Notes under the pieces: model-generated
Databases searched by the model: none
What the model saw: the letters and a program-made list of their open reading frames with translations, nothing else
What the model was told of the DNA's origin: nothing
Origin: Salinibacterium hongtaonis
GTDB lineage: Bacteria > Actinomycetota > Actinomycetes > Actinomycetales > Microbacteriaceae
Assembly: GCF_003065485.1 (NCBI RefSeq)
Contig: NZ_CP026951.1
Span: forward strand, 2,728,001-2,792,000
Reading direction: 5' to 3'
Length of the DNA stretch: 64,000 bases
Shown here: piece by piece, positions 7,795 through 16,270 of the stretch
Position numbering within the stretch: the first letter of the stretch is position 1
How the letters are laid out: every line of letters starts with the position of its first letter
Program-made: the position numbers and the translations under genes

Positions 7795-8120
7795 GTGCCA
7801 GCAGAGGTCATCGACCTCCACCATGCGTGCGCCGCGCACACCGACGCGACCATCGAAGCGCTCGAACTGGATGCGCCCGGGTATGTTCCGTGGTGGGAGG
7901 AGGGCAATCGCGAGAAACGCTGCACCAACTGCTCGTGCACATGGTCGCCGAGCGGCGCGCCATGCCGGGCACGCCGACATCATCCGCGAACTGATCGACG
8001 CCGCTGCCGGGATGAGGCCGGGCGATGGCAACATAACGGCCCGCAGCAATGACGAGTGGGCCGCCCATGTCGCCCGAATCGACGACGCCGCACGCCGGGC
8101 ATCCACGGGCGCAGGTGCGC
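7795..8120 (+). pseudogene. DUF664/DinB-like gene, truncated and frameshifted
   Basis: Three reading frames each carry a consecutive piece of one DUF664 (DinB-superfamily) protein. Frame one reads VIDLHHACAAHTDATIEAL then DAPGYVPWWEEGNRE. The next frame continues TLHQLLVHMVAERR. The third gives ARHAGHADIIRELIDAAAG and then MRPGDGN. Joined, they reproduce the family order WW-E, TLHQLLVHM-AE, HAGHADI-REL-DG. Two frameshifts, near 7915 and 7955, are therefore needed, and the N-terminal third is missing. DUF664 proteins resemble mycothiol-dependent transferases. Sequencing error could explain one shift but not the lost N-terminus. Confidence 0.78.
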
Positions 8121-8150
8121 TCGTCGCCCGGGGCCGACAGAATGGGAGCC

Positions 8151-9068
8151 ATGACCGACCGCACCGTGACTCGCCTCAATCTGCGCCCCATCCTTCTCTT
8201 CGTTGCCATCGCCTTCGGCGGCGCCTGGCTGGTGGCGTTGCCGATGTGGCTGAGCGGTGAGGGGCTCGCGCATCCGTTCGCATCGCTCCTGCTGATCGTC
8301 ATGATGTTCACGCCGGCGATCGCCGCGCTGATCAGCGCACGGGTTTTTCGCAGCGGGGAGAGCTTTGCGCGGGAGACGACGCTGCGCCCATCGAGGCCGT
8401 TTCGGCAGTGGTGGGGCTATGGCCTGCTTGCCTGGTTCGGGCCGCTGCTGGTGACCCTGCTCGCCATTGGCATCGCTGTGGCGATCGGCGGACTCACGCT
8501 CGACCTGGTCAACTTCAGCGGGTTCGCCGACACGCTTGACGCGGCCACCGGCGGGGAAGCCCTGCCGGTGCCAATTCAGGTGCTCGTCGCCGTTCAACTG
8601 GTGAGCGTGCTGTTCTTGCCCATCATCAACGTGCTGCCGGCGCTGGGTGAGGAGCTCGGCTGGCGCGGCTTTTTGCAGGCCAGACTCTTGCCGCTCGGCC
8701 AGTGGCCGACCGTGCTCATCACGGGCGTGCTGTGGGGCCTCTGGCACGCACCGGTCGTGCTGCTCGGCTACAACTACCCCGGCTATGCGCCCGTTCTTGC
8801 GCTGCTCATGATGGTTGTCTTCACCACCCTCACCTCAGTTCTGCTCGGCTGGCTCACTCTCTCAGGCGGCACTGTCTGGCTCGCGGCAATCGCCCACGGC
8901 TTCATCAACGGCGTCGGGGGTCTGTCTCTGCTGGTGGCGGCATCCGGGCCCGTCGACCCGTTCACATCCGGGCTGCTCGGCCTGCCGGGATGGATCGCGA
9001 TGGCACTGCTCATTGTGCTGCTGGTGGTGCTCAAACGGTTTCCCGTGCGGCAGAAGCAGGCCGCCTAA
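8151..9068 (+). CDS. CPBP family intramembrane glutamic endopeptidase
   Basis: A 305-residue polytopic membrane protein of the CPBP/Rce1 (Abi) family, which includes intramembrane proteases and bacteriocin-immunity proteins. The catalytic motifs are complete: EELGWRG (E167, E168, R172), then the WGLWHAP histidine H199, and IAHGFING with H249 and N253. About eight hydrophobic segments are visible, the first at residues 12-32. The start at 8151 is preceded by GGGAG; longer in-frame readings run back through the DUF664 remnant. The alpha/beta hydrolase gene follows 9 bp downstream, so the two are co-transcribed. The substrate is unknown. Confidence 0.9.
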   Translation: MTDRTVTRLNLRPILLFVAIAFGGAWLVALPMWLSGEGLAHPFASLLLIVMMFTPAIAALISARVFRSGESFARETTLRPSRPFRQWWGYGLLAWFGPLLVTLLAIGIAVAIGGLTLDLVNFSGFADTLDAATGGEALPVPIQVLVAVQLVSVLFLPIINVLPALGEELGWRGFLQARLLPLGQWPTVLITGVLWGLWHAPVVLLGYNYPGYAPVLALLMMVVFTTLTSVLLGWLTLSGGTVWLAAIAHGFINGVGGLSLLVAASGPVDPFTSGLLGLPGWIAMALLIVLLVVLKRFPVRQKQAA

Positions 9069-9077
9069 GCTTCTCCT

Positions 9078-9803
9078 ATGCCGGCAACTGTCATCCTCGT
9101 GCACGGCTTGCGCACCTCGGCGAGCCTGTTTCGGCAGCAGCTCGCCGACCTCGACGCGCTCGGCATCCCGGCCATGGCTGTCGACCTGCCCGGCCACGGT
9201 TCGCGGCTGGGCGAACAGTTCACGCTCGACGCCGCTCTGGATGCCATTGGTGCGGCCGTCGACACCGCCGAATCCTCGGGATCACAGCCCTATCTCGTAG
9301 GATTTTCGCTCGGCGGTTACCTCTCGATCGAGTGGACCGCCCGCAACCCCGGCCGTCTGAGCGGCCTCCTCGCCGCCGCCTGCGGCACGGTGCCGAGCCC
9401 CCTCATCATGAACACCTGGCGGTTTCTGGCGCGAGGGATCGGGCGCTTGCCCGACCGGGGGCTGTCGCTCAACAACGCGACCGTGCGGCTCTTGGTGCCG
9501 CAGCCGGGTGCTGCCGACGTGATCTCTGGGGGAGTCGCCCTCGACGTCATGGACGATGTGCTTGTGTCATTGCTCGAGCTGAGCCCCGTGGAACGACTGC
9601 GCGAGATCGACATCCCCGTGCTCTTTGTCAACGGCCGCTTCGATCACGTGCGGGCCCATGCCCGCCGCTACCTCGCGGCCACCCGCACGGGTCGCCTCGT
9701 GACCGTGCCCGGCGCATCCCACATGGTGAGCGTCGTGCGTCCGCGTGAATTTACCGAGGCCCTGCTGAGCGGGTACTCTCAGGCCACCGGCTGGACGCGC
9801 TGA
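9078..9803 (+). CDS. Alpha/beta hydrolase
   Basis: A 241-residue soluble alpha/beta-hydrolase with a full catalytic triad in place. The oxyanion HG is at residues 9-10 (ILVHGLRTSAS), the nucleophile S77 lies in GFSLGG, the acid is probably the D of NGRFDHVRAH, and the base is H in PGASHMVS. LPGHGSR at residues 37-43 is typical of the esterase/lactonase group. There is no signal peptide. It lies 9 bp after the CPBP protease gene and ends convergently with the HhH-GPD gene. The substrate cannot be inferred. Confidence 0.88.
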   Translation: MPATVILVHGLRTSASLFRQQLADLDALGIPAMAVDLPGHGSRLGEQFTLDAALDAIGAAVDTAESSGSQPYLVGFSLGGYLSIEWTARNPGRLSGLLAAACGTVPSPLIMNTWRFLARGIGRLPDRGLSLNNATVRLLVPQPGAADVISGGVALDVMDDVLVSLLELSPVERLREIDIPVLFVNGRFDHVRAHARRYLAATRTGRLVTVPGASHMVSVVRPREFTEALLSGYSQATGWTR

Positions 9804-9820
9804 CCCGCTCCTACTTCTCT

Positions 9821-10402
9821 TTAGCGCTTCTCTTTAGCGGCCTTTGCCGCAGCCTTCGCCGCCTTTTTTGACTCACGCACGCGGGCGAGCGTCTCGGGGC
9901 TCGTGATGTCGGCGACCGACATGAGCGAACCCTCATCCCCGTAGGGAGCGGATGCTTCACGCCAGCCGGGCGCGTCGAGCCCCCGTCGCTTGCCGAGGAG
10001 GGCCAGGAAGATCTTGGCCTTCTGCTCTCCGAAACCGGGCAGCTTCTTGAGTCGCTTGAGCACCTCGGCTCCGTCGGGGTTGCCCTGAGTCCAGATCGCG
10101 GAGGCGTCCCCGCCCCAGTCGTCGCGCACGGCCGCACACACCGACTGCACACGCGCGGCCATAGAGCCGGGGAATCGGTGGACCGCGGGGCTCTGCTTGA
10201 AGACCTCGACGAGAGCATCCGGCTCAAAGTCCGCGAGGACATCGGCCTTGAGGCCTCCCACGCGGTCACGAATCTTGGCGGGGCCAGCGAACGCCGACTC
10301 CATTGTCACCTGCTGGTCGAGCAGCATGCCCAGCAGCAGCGCCAGGTCGTCGCTCTCGAGCAGCTCATCGGCAGCAGCATCGCCCGTCAAGTACATCGTC
10401 AT
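9821..10402 (-). CDS. HhH-GPD-type base-excision repair family protein
   Basis: A protein of about 193 residues related to HhH-GPD DNA glycosylases. LLGMLLDQQVTMESAFAGP near the N-terminus matches the family's opening helix-turn, and KLPGFGEQKAKIFLALLGKR is the helix-hairpin-helix with its GFG-K-KA signature. The lysine/alanine-rich tail (AKAAAKAAKEKR) is probably a disordered DNA-binding extension. A 13-bp tandem duplication, CTTCTCTTTAGCG, covers the stop codon (9814-9839). The start is uncertain: 10402 or 10396 both give MTMYLTG or MYLTG, while the longest reading runs into the 57-bp repeat copy 3. The catalytic residue is not obvious, so activity is uncertain. Confidence 0.8.
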   Translation of the reverse strand: MTMYLTGDAAADELLESDDLALLLGMLLDQQVTMESAFAGPAKIRDRVGGLKADVLADFEPDALVEVFKQSPAVHRFPGSMAARVQSVCAAVRDDWGGDASAIWTQGNPDGAEVLKRLKKLPGFGEQKAKIFLALLGKRRGLDAPGWREASAPYGDEGSLMSVADITSPETLARVRESKKAAKAAAKAAKEKR

Positions 10403-10458
10403 GGTGACATTCTCGCACCGCACGCCCGTCGCGCCCGGGTGCTTGCCGTATTTGCGAC

Positions 10459-10515
10459 CGAGGGGTCGCAAATGAGCCTTGCGCGGCACCCCGAAGCCGA
10501 ACTTGGGACCCCTCA
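10459..10515. repeat. 57-bp imperfect palindrome, family copy 3
   Basis: The most diverged copy: the left arm is CGAGGGGTCGCAAATG, while the right arm retains TTGGGACCCCTCA. The exact 57-bp length and the positions of conserved blocks match copies 1 and 2. It lies between the rhodanese stop and the HhH-GPD start, both on the minus strand, so here too it follows a gene's 3' end. Confidence 0.72.
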
Positions 10516-10602
10516 GCGGATGTGGGAGGGGGAGGGAGCGCGCGCAGGGCGTGGATGTGCGCGCGGCGCGAGAGCGGGCGCGAGAGCCCGAGACCGCGAG
10601 AG

Positions 10603-10905
10603 CTATGCGCCGCTTTCGACGGGGAGGCCCGCGTCGCGCCAGCCGAAGGTGCCGCCGGCCACGTTGATGGCGTCGATATCGCGGCTGGCGAGGTATTCGG
10701 CAACGCGTGCGCTGCGACCACCCGAGGCACAGATCACATAGACGGGGCCGTCATCGGGGATCTCCGCAATGCGCTCGACGACCTCTCCCATGGGGATGTG
10801 GGCCACGCCAGGCACGCGCAGCGCCTGAAACTCGTCGGGTTCACGAACATCCACAATCACCGGCTGCTTCTGGGCGGCAAGCTCGGTGACGCTAATTTCT
10901 TTCAC
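10603..10905 (-). CDS. Single-domain rhodanese-like sulfurtransferase
   Basis: A 100-residue rhodanese domain. DVREPDEFQALRVPGVAHIPM at residues 20-40 is the classic start of the fold, and the active-site loop is CASGGRS with C59 or thereabouts as the persulfide cysteine. GGTFGWRDAGLPVE closes the domain. Likely a GlpE/PspE-type sulfur carrier in the cytoplasm, as there is no signal peptide. It starts 2 bp after csrA, so it is probably read from the tail of the flagellar operon although unrelated to it by function. Confidence 0.9.
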   Translation of the reverse strand: MKEISVTELAAQKQPVIVDVREPDEFQALRVPGVAHIPMGEVVERIAEIPDDGPVYVICASGGRSARVAEYLASRDIDAINVAGGTFGWRDAGLPVESGA

Positions 10906-10907
10906 AA

Positions 10908-11174
10908 CTACTCCTGCGGTGTTGGGGCTGCACCCTCAGCGGGGGGCACGATGCCGAGCGCTGCCTTGAGGCGCTCCTCGGCATCCGGGGCCGCCTGCGT
11001 GGCGGCAACGTTCGCTTCTGAGACGGCCTGCACGATTTCGGCCCTCTGAATGGAGACGCCACGCGGGGCGTCGATTCCGATCCGGATGCCGTCGCCGCGG
11101 CTCTCAAGAATGGTGATGACAATGTCGTCACCGATGAGCACGCGCTCTCCGGGTTTTCTCGTCAGCACCAGCAT
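10908..11174 (-). CDS. csrA: Carbon storage regulator, translational repressor CsrA
   Basis: An 88-residue CsrA. MLVLTRKPGERVLIGDDIVITIL opens the protein with the RNA-binding L4-R6 strand, and IRIGIDAPRGVSIQRAEIV completes the dimeric beta-fold (R44-type residue in APRG-I-R-E). The C-terminal 30 residues are an alanine-rich extension not found in E. coli CsrA. It is the distal gene of the flagellar operon. FliW, its protein antagonist in Gram-positive bacteria, is encoded at 38507-38890. The fliC leader has two GGA sites suited to CsrA. The gene is 13 bp downstream of the flhF-like gene. Confidence 0.96.
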   Translation of the reverse strand: MLVLTRKPGERVLIGDDIVITILESRGDGIRIGIDAPRGVSIQRAEIVQAVSEANVAATQAAPDAEERLKAALGIVPPAEGAAPTPQE

Positions 11175-11187
11175 TAGCCCAGCCTAC

Positions 11188-12255
11188 CTAACTGCCGTAA
11201 GACCAGCTCACGGCATACCCAAGCTCCCGAACCGTGTCGGGCGTGGCTGTGTCGTCGCGGCCGATGCCGGCGACGGCATCTGGTGTGGATGCTGAAGCGA
11301 CGGCTGCCACCCAGCGTTCTGTGTCGTCGGGCTTGCGCCCGGCGTCGACGGCAAGCCAGAGCTGGTCTGCCGTAAGGGCGGCGAGGGCCTGCGAACGCCC
11401 CGCGAGCACCTCTCGGGTATCGGCACCGGCCGAGCTGATTCCGAAGGCGACGATGACGATGCGGTCGCGCTGCACTGCTGCGGCGCGGGCCGTAATGGCC
11501 TCGCGGCGGCCGTCGATGCGCGGGATTCCTTCGGCGACCGCGGTGCCGCAGACGACGACGTCGGCATCCACCGAGAACGCCATTGCCCTGGCCACCGCGA
11601 GCGCATCGGCCGGGAGGCCCGCAACGGCAATAAGGTCGCCCGGCCCCGCGAGAAGCGGGGGAGGAGAGGGCAGTCCGCGAGGAGGCTCGGATGTGCTGAT
11701 GGTGCCCGGCAGCGGTTCTGGCAGCTCGGTTACGGCCTGCAGCCCGTCGAGAACGGCGGCAAAACTGCGGCCGGATGTCGACACCAGGTTGGCGGCGTCG
11801 GCCACAATCGGCAGGTCGTCGAGGGTGCGCCTGCGAGCGTCGGCGGCAGCGGCGGCGGTTTCGCGCGCCACGGTGTGACGCGCATCCGCTGCGGCTCTGG
11901 CCGCAACGCGCGCGGCGTCCTCTGAGGGGGGCGGTGCCATCGCGGCGGGCGGTATGGACCCCGGCATGGCCGGATCGGAGATATGCCCGGCCTCTTCGGC
12001 GTCCGCGTCGTCGAGCAGTGCGGCGAGCCCGAAACGGCGTGGGGCGCTCAGGTCATGGGCGTCGACGCTGGGTGTCGGCCCGTCGGGCACCTCCACCGTT
12101 ACCTCGTACCGGCGAGTGGCGAAGAACCCTGCGACCCCTCCCGTGGTGATCTGCTCTGCGGCGATGATGCGCGCTTGCGGCCCATGCTCGTCGACGACCT
12201 TTTGTTTGACCTCGGCGAGGGTGGCGCCATCAAGCCGGAATCTGCGCGGTGACAC
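11188..12255 (-). CDS. FlhF-like protein with a degenerate GTPase domain
   Basis: A 355-residue protein in the position of flhF. The first 50 residues match the FlhF N-terminus (FRLDGATLAEVKQKVVDEHG, then ARIIAAEQITTGGVAGFFA). A low-complexity alanine-rich linker runs to about residue 190. The C-terminal part keeps the SRP-type G-domain layout (LIAVAG, then DADVVVCG and RIVIVAFG), but the P-loop that should read GPTGVGKT is GLPADALA. It lacks the lysine and threonine needed for GTP binding. The start is a GTG at 12255 overlapping flhA by 26 bp; a longer frame only reads antisense-like arginine-rich sequence. Nucleotide-independent function or loss of function are both possible. Confidence 0.75.
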   Translation of the reverse strand: MSPRRFRLDGATLAEVKQKVVDEHGPQARIIAAEQITTGGVAGFFATRRYEVTVEVPDGPTPSVDAHDLSAPRRFGLAALLDDADAEEAGHISDPAMPGSIPPAAMAPPPSEDAARVAARAAADARHTVARETAAAAADARRRTLDDLPIVADAANLVSTSGRSFAAVLDGLQAVTELPEPLPGTISTSEPPRGLPSPPPLLAGPGDLIAVAGLPADALAVARAMAFSVDADVVVCGTAVAEGIPRIDGRREAITARAAAVQRDRIVIVAFGISSAGADTREVLAGRSQALAALTADQLWLAVDAGRKPDDTERWVAAVASASTPDAVAGIGRDDTATPDTVRELGYAVSWSYGS

Positions 12256-14278
12256 GAACCACCCCCACGGTTTCGATATCGATGTTGGCCGCCGTGACCT
12301 CCTGGTAGGAGAGCACGGGGAAGCCGCCGACCTGGGCCGAGACGAGCCTGCGGACGGCCGGACGCACCGCCGGCGCACACACGAGAACGGCCTGGTTGCC
12401 GAGCTCGCTCTGGCGCCCGACGATTTCCTTGAGGGAACCCAGGATGCCCTCGATGGCGTTCTGGTCGAGCAGCAACTGGGTGCCGAGTTCTGAGGGTCTC
12501 ATGCTCTCGAGCATGGCCTGTTCTAGCACGGGGTCGATCATGATGACCCTGAGCAGCGCCCCCTCGGCGTGACCGGCGACCAGGGCGGGGCCGAGGGCGG
12601 CGCGCGCCGCCTCAACAAGCCCCTCGGGGTCCGTCGACACCTTGGCGCGCAGCGACAGTGCCTCATAGATGCGGGGGAGGTCGTTGATGGCGACCCCTTC
12701 CGTGAGCAGGCCCTGCAAGACGCGCTGCACTTCGGCAAGACTCAGCAGTGTGGGCACGAGCTCGTCAACGGCGGAGGGGTTCACCTGCTTGACGCCCTCG
12801 GTGAGCATGCGAACATCCTCTCGGCTGAGCAGTCGGGCGGCGTTGGCGGTGACAAGCGAGGAGAGGTGCGTCACGAGCACCGATGTGCGGTCGATCACGG
12901 TGGCCCCGGCCATTTCGGCGCTGTGCCGCATCTCGGTGGGCACCCATTTGCCCGAAAGCCCGAACACGGGTTCAACGGTGCTCGCCCCTGGCAGGCCATC
13001 GAGGTTGTCGCCGAGCGCGAGCACCCGGCCCCGCGGAGCGATGCCGCGCCCGGCCTCGACCCCGGCGATGCGAATCACATAGGTGCCGGAGGGCAGTTCG
13101 ACGCTGTCGCGCGTGCGAACGGGCGGCACCACGATGCCCAGCTCAAAGGCGATCTTGCGGCGAAGCGCACGAACGCGGGCCAGGAGGTCGTCGGATGCTC
13201 CAGAGACGAGGTCGACCAGGTCAGGCGAGAGCTGGATCTCTAGGGCGTGCACCCGCATCTGGTCGATGAGGTCTTCTGTTGTTTCGGACTTGGGGTCGAC
13301 GGGGGCCAGCGCCGCCTGTTCCTCCATGATGAGCTTCTTCTTCTCACCAGCCTTGATGCGCTGCGAAGCGATCATGAGCAACCCGCCGATCGCCATGAAC
13401 GGCAGAATCGGCATTCCGGGGATGAGCCCCATGACCACGGCGGCGCATCCGGCGATCATGAGCGCCTGGCGCGACTGAGTGAGCTGTCCAGACGCCGTGG
13501 TGCCCATGTCGGCTTCTGCGTTGGATCGGGTAACGATCATGCCTGTGGCGACCGCCATGAGTAGCGCGGGGATCTGCGTGACGAGACCGTCGCCGATGGT
13601 CAGCAGCGTGTAGGTTTCGACCGCTTCGCCGAGCTCGAGGCCGCGCTGCACCATTCCGATGGCGATGCCACCAATGACGTTGATGATGATGATGACGATG
13701 CCAGCGATGGCATCGCCCTTGACGAACTTGGAGGCACCGTCCATGGCGCCGTAGAAGTCGGCCTCCGCCGCGACGGATGCTCGCCGCTCCCGCGCCTCGT
13801 TGTCGGTAATGAGGCCAGCGTTGAGGTCGGCGTCGATCGCCATCTGCTTGCCGGGCATGGCGTCGAGGGTGAAGCGGGCACCGACTTCGGCGACACGCTC
13901 TGCACCCTTCGTGACCACCACGAACTGGATGACGACGAGGATGAGAAAGATCACGGCGCCGATGATGAGCGAGCCACCGACGGCAACGTGGCCGAATGCC
14001 TCGATTACCTGGCCGGCATAGCCTTCACCGAGCACGAGACGGGTCGAAGCCACGTTGAGACCGAGCCGGAACAGGGTCGCCACGAGCAGCAGCGAGGGGA
14101 ACACCGAGAAGTCGAGCGGCTTCTTGACGAACATGCTTGTGAGCAGAATCACGAGGGCGAACAGGATGCTCACGATGAGCAGCACGTCGAGCAACGCTGC
14201 GGGCACGGGGACCACGAGAAGCAGGATGATGCCGACCACCCCCACGGGGATGGCGAACAACGTCAGTGAGCGTTTCAT
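12230..14278 (-). CDS. flhA: Flagellar export gate protein FlhA
   Basis: A 682-residue FlhA, the family's usual length. Eight N-terminal hydrophobic segments (residues 1-310) include the FHIPEP region, here reading as ARFTLDAMPGKQMAIDADLNAG (FTLDAMPGKQMAID). The large soluble C-terminal domain (residues 350-682) forms the cytoplasmic ring that docks chaperone-substrate complexes. It overlaps flhB by ATGA and the flhF-like gene by 26 bp. With FliP, FliQ, FliR and FlhB it builds the inner-membrane type III export gate. Confidence 0.97.
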   Translation of the reverse strand: MKRSLTLFAIPVGVVGIILLLVVPVPAALLDVLLIVSILFALVILLTSMFVKKPLDFSVFPSLLLVATLFRLGLNVASTRLVLGEGYAGQVIEAFGHVAVGGSLIIGAVIFLILVVIQFVVVTKGAERVAEVGARFTLDAMPGKQMAIDADLNAGLITDNEARERRASVAAEADFYGAMDGASKFVKGDAIAGIVIIIINVIGGIAIGMVQRGLELGEAVETYTLLTIGDGLVTQIPALLMAVATGMIVTRSNAEADMGTTASGQLTQSRQALMIAGCAAVVMGLIPGMPILPFMAIGGLLMIASQRIKAGEKKKLIMEEQAALAPVDPKSETTEDLIDQMRVHALEIQLSPDLVDLVSGASDDLLARVRALRRKIAFELGIVVPPVRTRDSVELPSGTYVIRIAGVEAGRGIAPRGRVLALGDNLDGLPGASTVEPVFGLSGKWVPTEMRHSAEMAGATVIDRTSVLVTHLSSLVTANAARLLSREDVRMLTEGVKQVNPSAVDELVPTLLSLAEVQRVLQGLLTEGVAINDLPRIYEALSLRAKVSTDPEGLVEAARAALGPALVAGHAEGALLRVIMIDPVLEQAMLESMRPSELGTQLLLDQNAIEGILGSLKEIVGRQSELGNQAVLVCAPAVRPAVRRLVSAQVGGFPVLSYQEVTAANIDIETVGVVRVTAQIPA

Positions 14279-15510
14279 GCGAGGCCTTTCGCTGAGCCAG
14301 ATATGCCAGAAGCAGACGGGATGCCAGAAGCAGAGGGCATGCCAGAAGAAGAGGGCATGCCAGAAGAAGAACGAGAAGAGATTGAGGGGAGGGGCGCTGC
14401 GCCAACGAGGGCCGCACCGCCGAAGCTTGCGGCCTTGGCCATGGTGTGGACGCCTGCCGCTGCGCCGCGCTTCTTGAGCGCCATCACGAAGGCGAGCACG
14501 CGAGCCACGGAGTCGTAGAGCTCGAGGGGGATCTCGTCGCCGATATCGCAGGCCGCATGCAGCGCCCTGGCGAGCGGAACATCCGCCACCATGGGCACAC
14601 CCTTCTTCTCGGCCTCTTCACGGATGCGGCTGGCGATGATGTCTGCGCCCTTGGCAACAACGCGAGGCGCAGACTTGCCGGGCTCATATTTGAGGGCGAC
14701 GGCCACGTGCGTTGGGTTGACCATCACGACGTCCGCATCACCGATCGCCGCGATCATGCGGTTGCGGCTCATGGCGAGCTGGCGGGCGCGGCGCTGCGAC
14801 CGGATCAGCGGGTCACCCTCTGAGCGCTTGTTCTCGTCGGTGACCTCCTTTTTGGTCATGCGGGTCTGCTTGCGGTTGCGCTTCATCACAACAAAAACGT
14901 CGGCGAAGGCGAGCACGAGTCCCGCGACAATCGCGAACTGCAGCAGTGCTGCGACTCCGCCCGCCGCCTCACCCAGCAGCGCCGTAACAGAGTGCGCGCC
15001 CGACGCCATGAGGGTGGGCATGAGGGTTTGGATCACGCTATAGAGCACAACGCCGACCACAATGGTCTTGAAGAGTGCCTTTGCTCCCTGCCAGAGCGCC
15101 TGCATGCCGAAGGTGCGCTTGAGACCAGTGACCATGTTGAACTGTTCGAACTTGGGCGCGAACTTCTTGAGCTGGATGCCGCCCTGCACTGCGGCCGCCA
15201 CCACGACGGCCACGAGAACGGCGACGAGCATGATGCCGAGGGTCGCGAGCACGGAGTTCATGCCCTCCCAGAGGGCAGCCACCGCGAGCCCCGGCTCGGG
15301 CGTCGCGATCACGCGGGCAACCGTGATGAGCTGCTCAGTTCCCGCATCGGCTCCGAGCGAAATTGTGACGGGAATCACCACGGCGGCGGCACCGATGCCC
15401 ACCCATGCGGTGAGGTCCTGAGACTTGGAAAGCTTGCCCTTCTCGCGCACCTCTTTCATGCGCTTTTCTGTTGCTTGTTCTGTGCGCTCGCCTGTGGGCT
15501 CTTCGGCCAT
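14275..15510 (-). CDS. flhB: Flagellar export switch protein FlhB
   Basis: A 411-residue FlhB. The start GERTEQATEKRMKEVREKGK is the family signature. Four hydrophobic segments lie between residues 33 and 208. The autocleavage motif NPTH is at residues 265-268, so the hook-to-filament specificity switch should be functional. The protein is about 40 residues longer than usual because of a C-terminal tail rich in Ser, Gly, Met and Pro built from an 18-bp DNA repeat (14303-14374). The tail lies after the core cytoplasmic domain and is probably disordered. Confidence 0.97.
   Translation of the reverse strand: MAEEPTGERTEQATEKRMKEVREKGKLSKSQDLTAWVGIGAAAVVIPVTISLGADAGTEQLITVARVIATPEPGLAVAALWEGMNSVLATLGIMLVAVLVAVVVAAAVQGGIQLKKFAPKFEQFNMVTGLKRTFGMQALWQGAKALFKTIVVGVVLYSVIQTLMPTLMASGAHSVTALLGEAAGGVAALLQFAIVAGLVLAFADVFVVMKRNRKQTRMTKKEVTDENKRSEGDPLIRSQRRARQLAMSRNRMIAAIGDADVVMVNPTHVAVALKYEPGKSAPRVVAKGADIIASRIREEAEKKGVPMVADVPLARALHAACDIGDEIPLELYDSVARVLAFVMALKKRGAAAGVHTMAKAASFGGAALVGAAPLPSISSRSSSGMPSSSGMPSASGIPSASGISGSAKGLA
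14303..14374. repeat. Four tandem 18-bp repeats encoding the FlhB tail
   Basis: Four adjacent units of ATGCCAGAAGMAGANGGN start at 14303, 14321, 14339 and 14357. On the minus strand they encode six-residue units of the type SSGMPS/ASGIPS near the FlhB C-terminus. Being in frame, copy-number changes would alter tail length without disrupting the gene. Confidence 0.85.
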
Positions 15511-16269
15511 TTACCTCACCCCCATGACGGCTTCGAGGGCATCGCCCGTGAGGTTGGCCACCACGCTCGGCAGCGCGGCGAAGACCACGACGGAGAGCGT
15601 GAGCGTGAGAAAGATCTTGAGCGGGAACCCGAGCGCAAACGCATTGAGCGCCGGGGCGACACGGGTGAGCAGACCCAGGCCGACATCCGCAAGAAAGAGA
15701 ATGACGAGCAGGGGGCCGGAGATCTGGATGGCGGCGAGAAACAGCTGGCTGACCAACGACACGATGGTCTCGGCACTGGAGCCGAGGTCGATCGCACCAC
15801 CGAGGGGCAGCGCTGTAAAGCTGCGAGTGAGGCCGCCGATGATGAGCTGGTAGGCCCCTGAGCTGAACAGGAGGGCGATGGCAGCCATATGAAAGAAGCG
15901 GGAGAACTGGGCGCCGTTGATCTGGGTTCCCGGGTCGAATGCCTGGGCGATCTGAAAGCCTCCGAAGAGGTCGATGAGGCCTCCGGCGGACTGCACCGCG
16001 GAGAAGACGATAAACACGAGAAACCCGAGAACCGCGCCGGTAAGCAGCTCAAAGACGAGGGACCCGAGGAACTCGGCCCCACTGGGCGAAACATAGTCGG
16101 CGGTGACTTTGGGGGAGACGGCAAGGGCCAATCCGATCGCCAGCATCGCCTTGATGCGGGCGGGGAATGCACGGTAGGAGAACGGCGGAGCGATCACGAT
16201 GAAGGCCGTCATGCGCACTGCGGCGAGCATGACGGCTTCTATCCACGCGAGATTGAGCTCCAGGGACAT
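15511..16269 (-). CDS. fliR: Flagellar export gate protein FliR
   Basis: A 252-residue membrane protein with about six hydrophobic segments and the FliR features NLAWIEAVMLAAVRMTAF at the start, PPFSYRAFPARIKAMLAIGLAL, and IFLTLTLSVVVFAALPSVV towards the end. It forms the helical export-gate complex with FliP and FliQ. fliQ ends 1 bp upstream of its start codon region and flhB begins immediately after, so the genes are packed without promoters between them. Confidence 0.95.
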   Translation of the reverse strand: MSLELNLAWIEAVMLAAVRMTAFIVIAPPFSYRAFPARIKAMLAIGLALAVSPKVTADYVSPSGAEFLGSLVFELLTGAVLGFLVFIVFSAVQSAGGLIDLFGGFQIAQAFDPGTQINGAQFSRFFHMAAIALLFSSGAYQLIIGGLTRSFTALPLGGAIDLGSSAETIVSLVSQLFLAAIQISGPLLVILFLADVGLGLLTRVAPALNAFALGFPLKIFLTLTLSVVVFAALPSVVANLTGDALEAVMGVR

Positions 16270-16270
16270 C

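Noticed and set aside
4364-10515. The 57-bp palindromes as CRISPR repeats
   Set aside because: Copies are 2.7-3.3 kb apart with genes between, no regular spacers and no cas genes.
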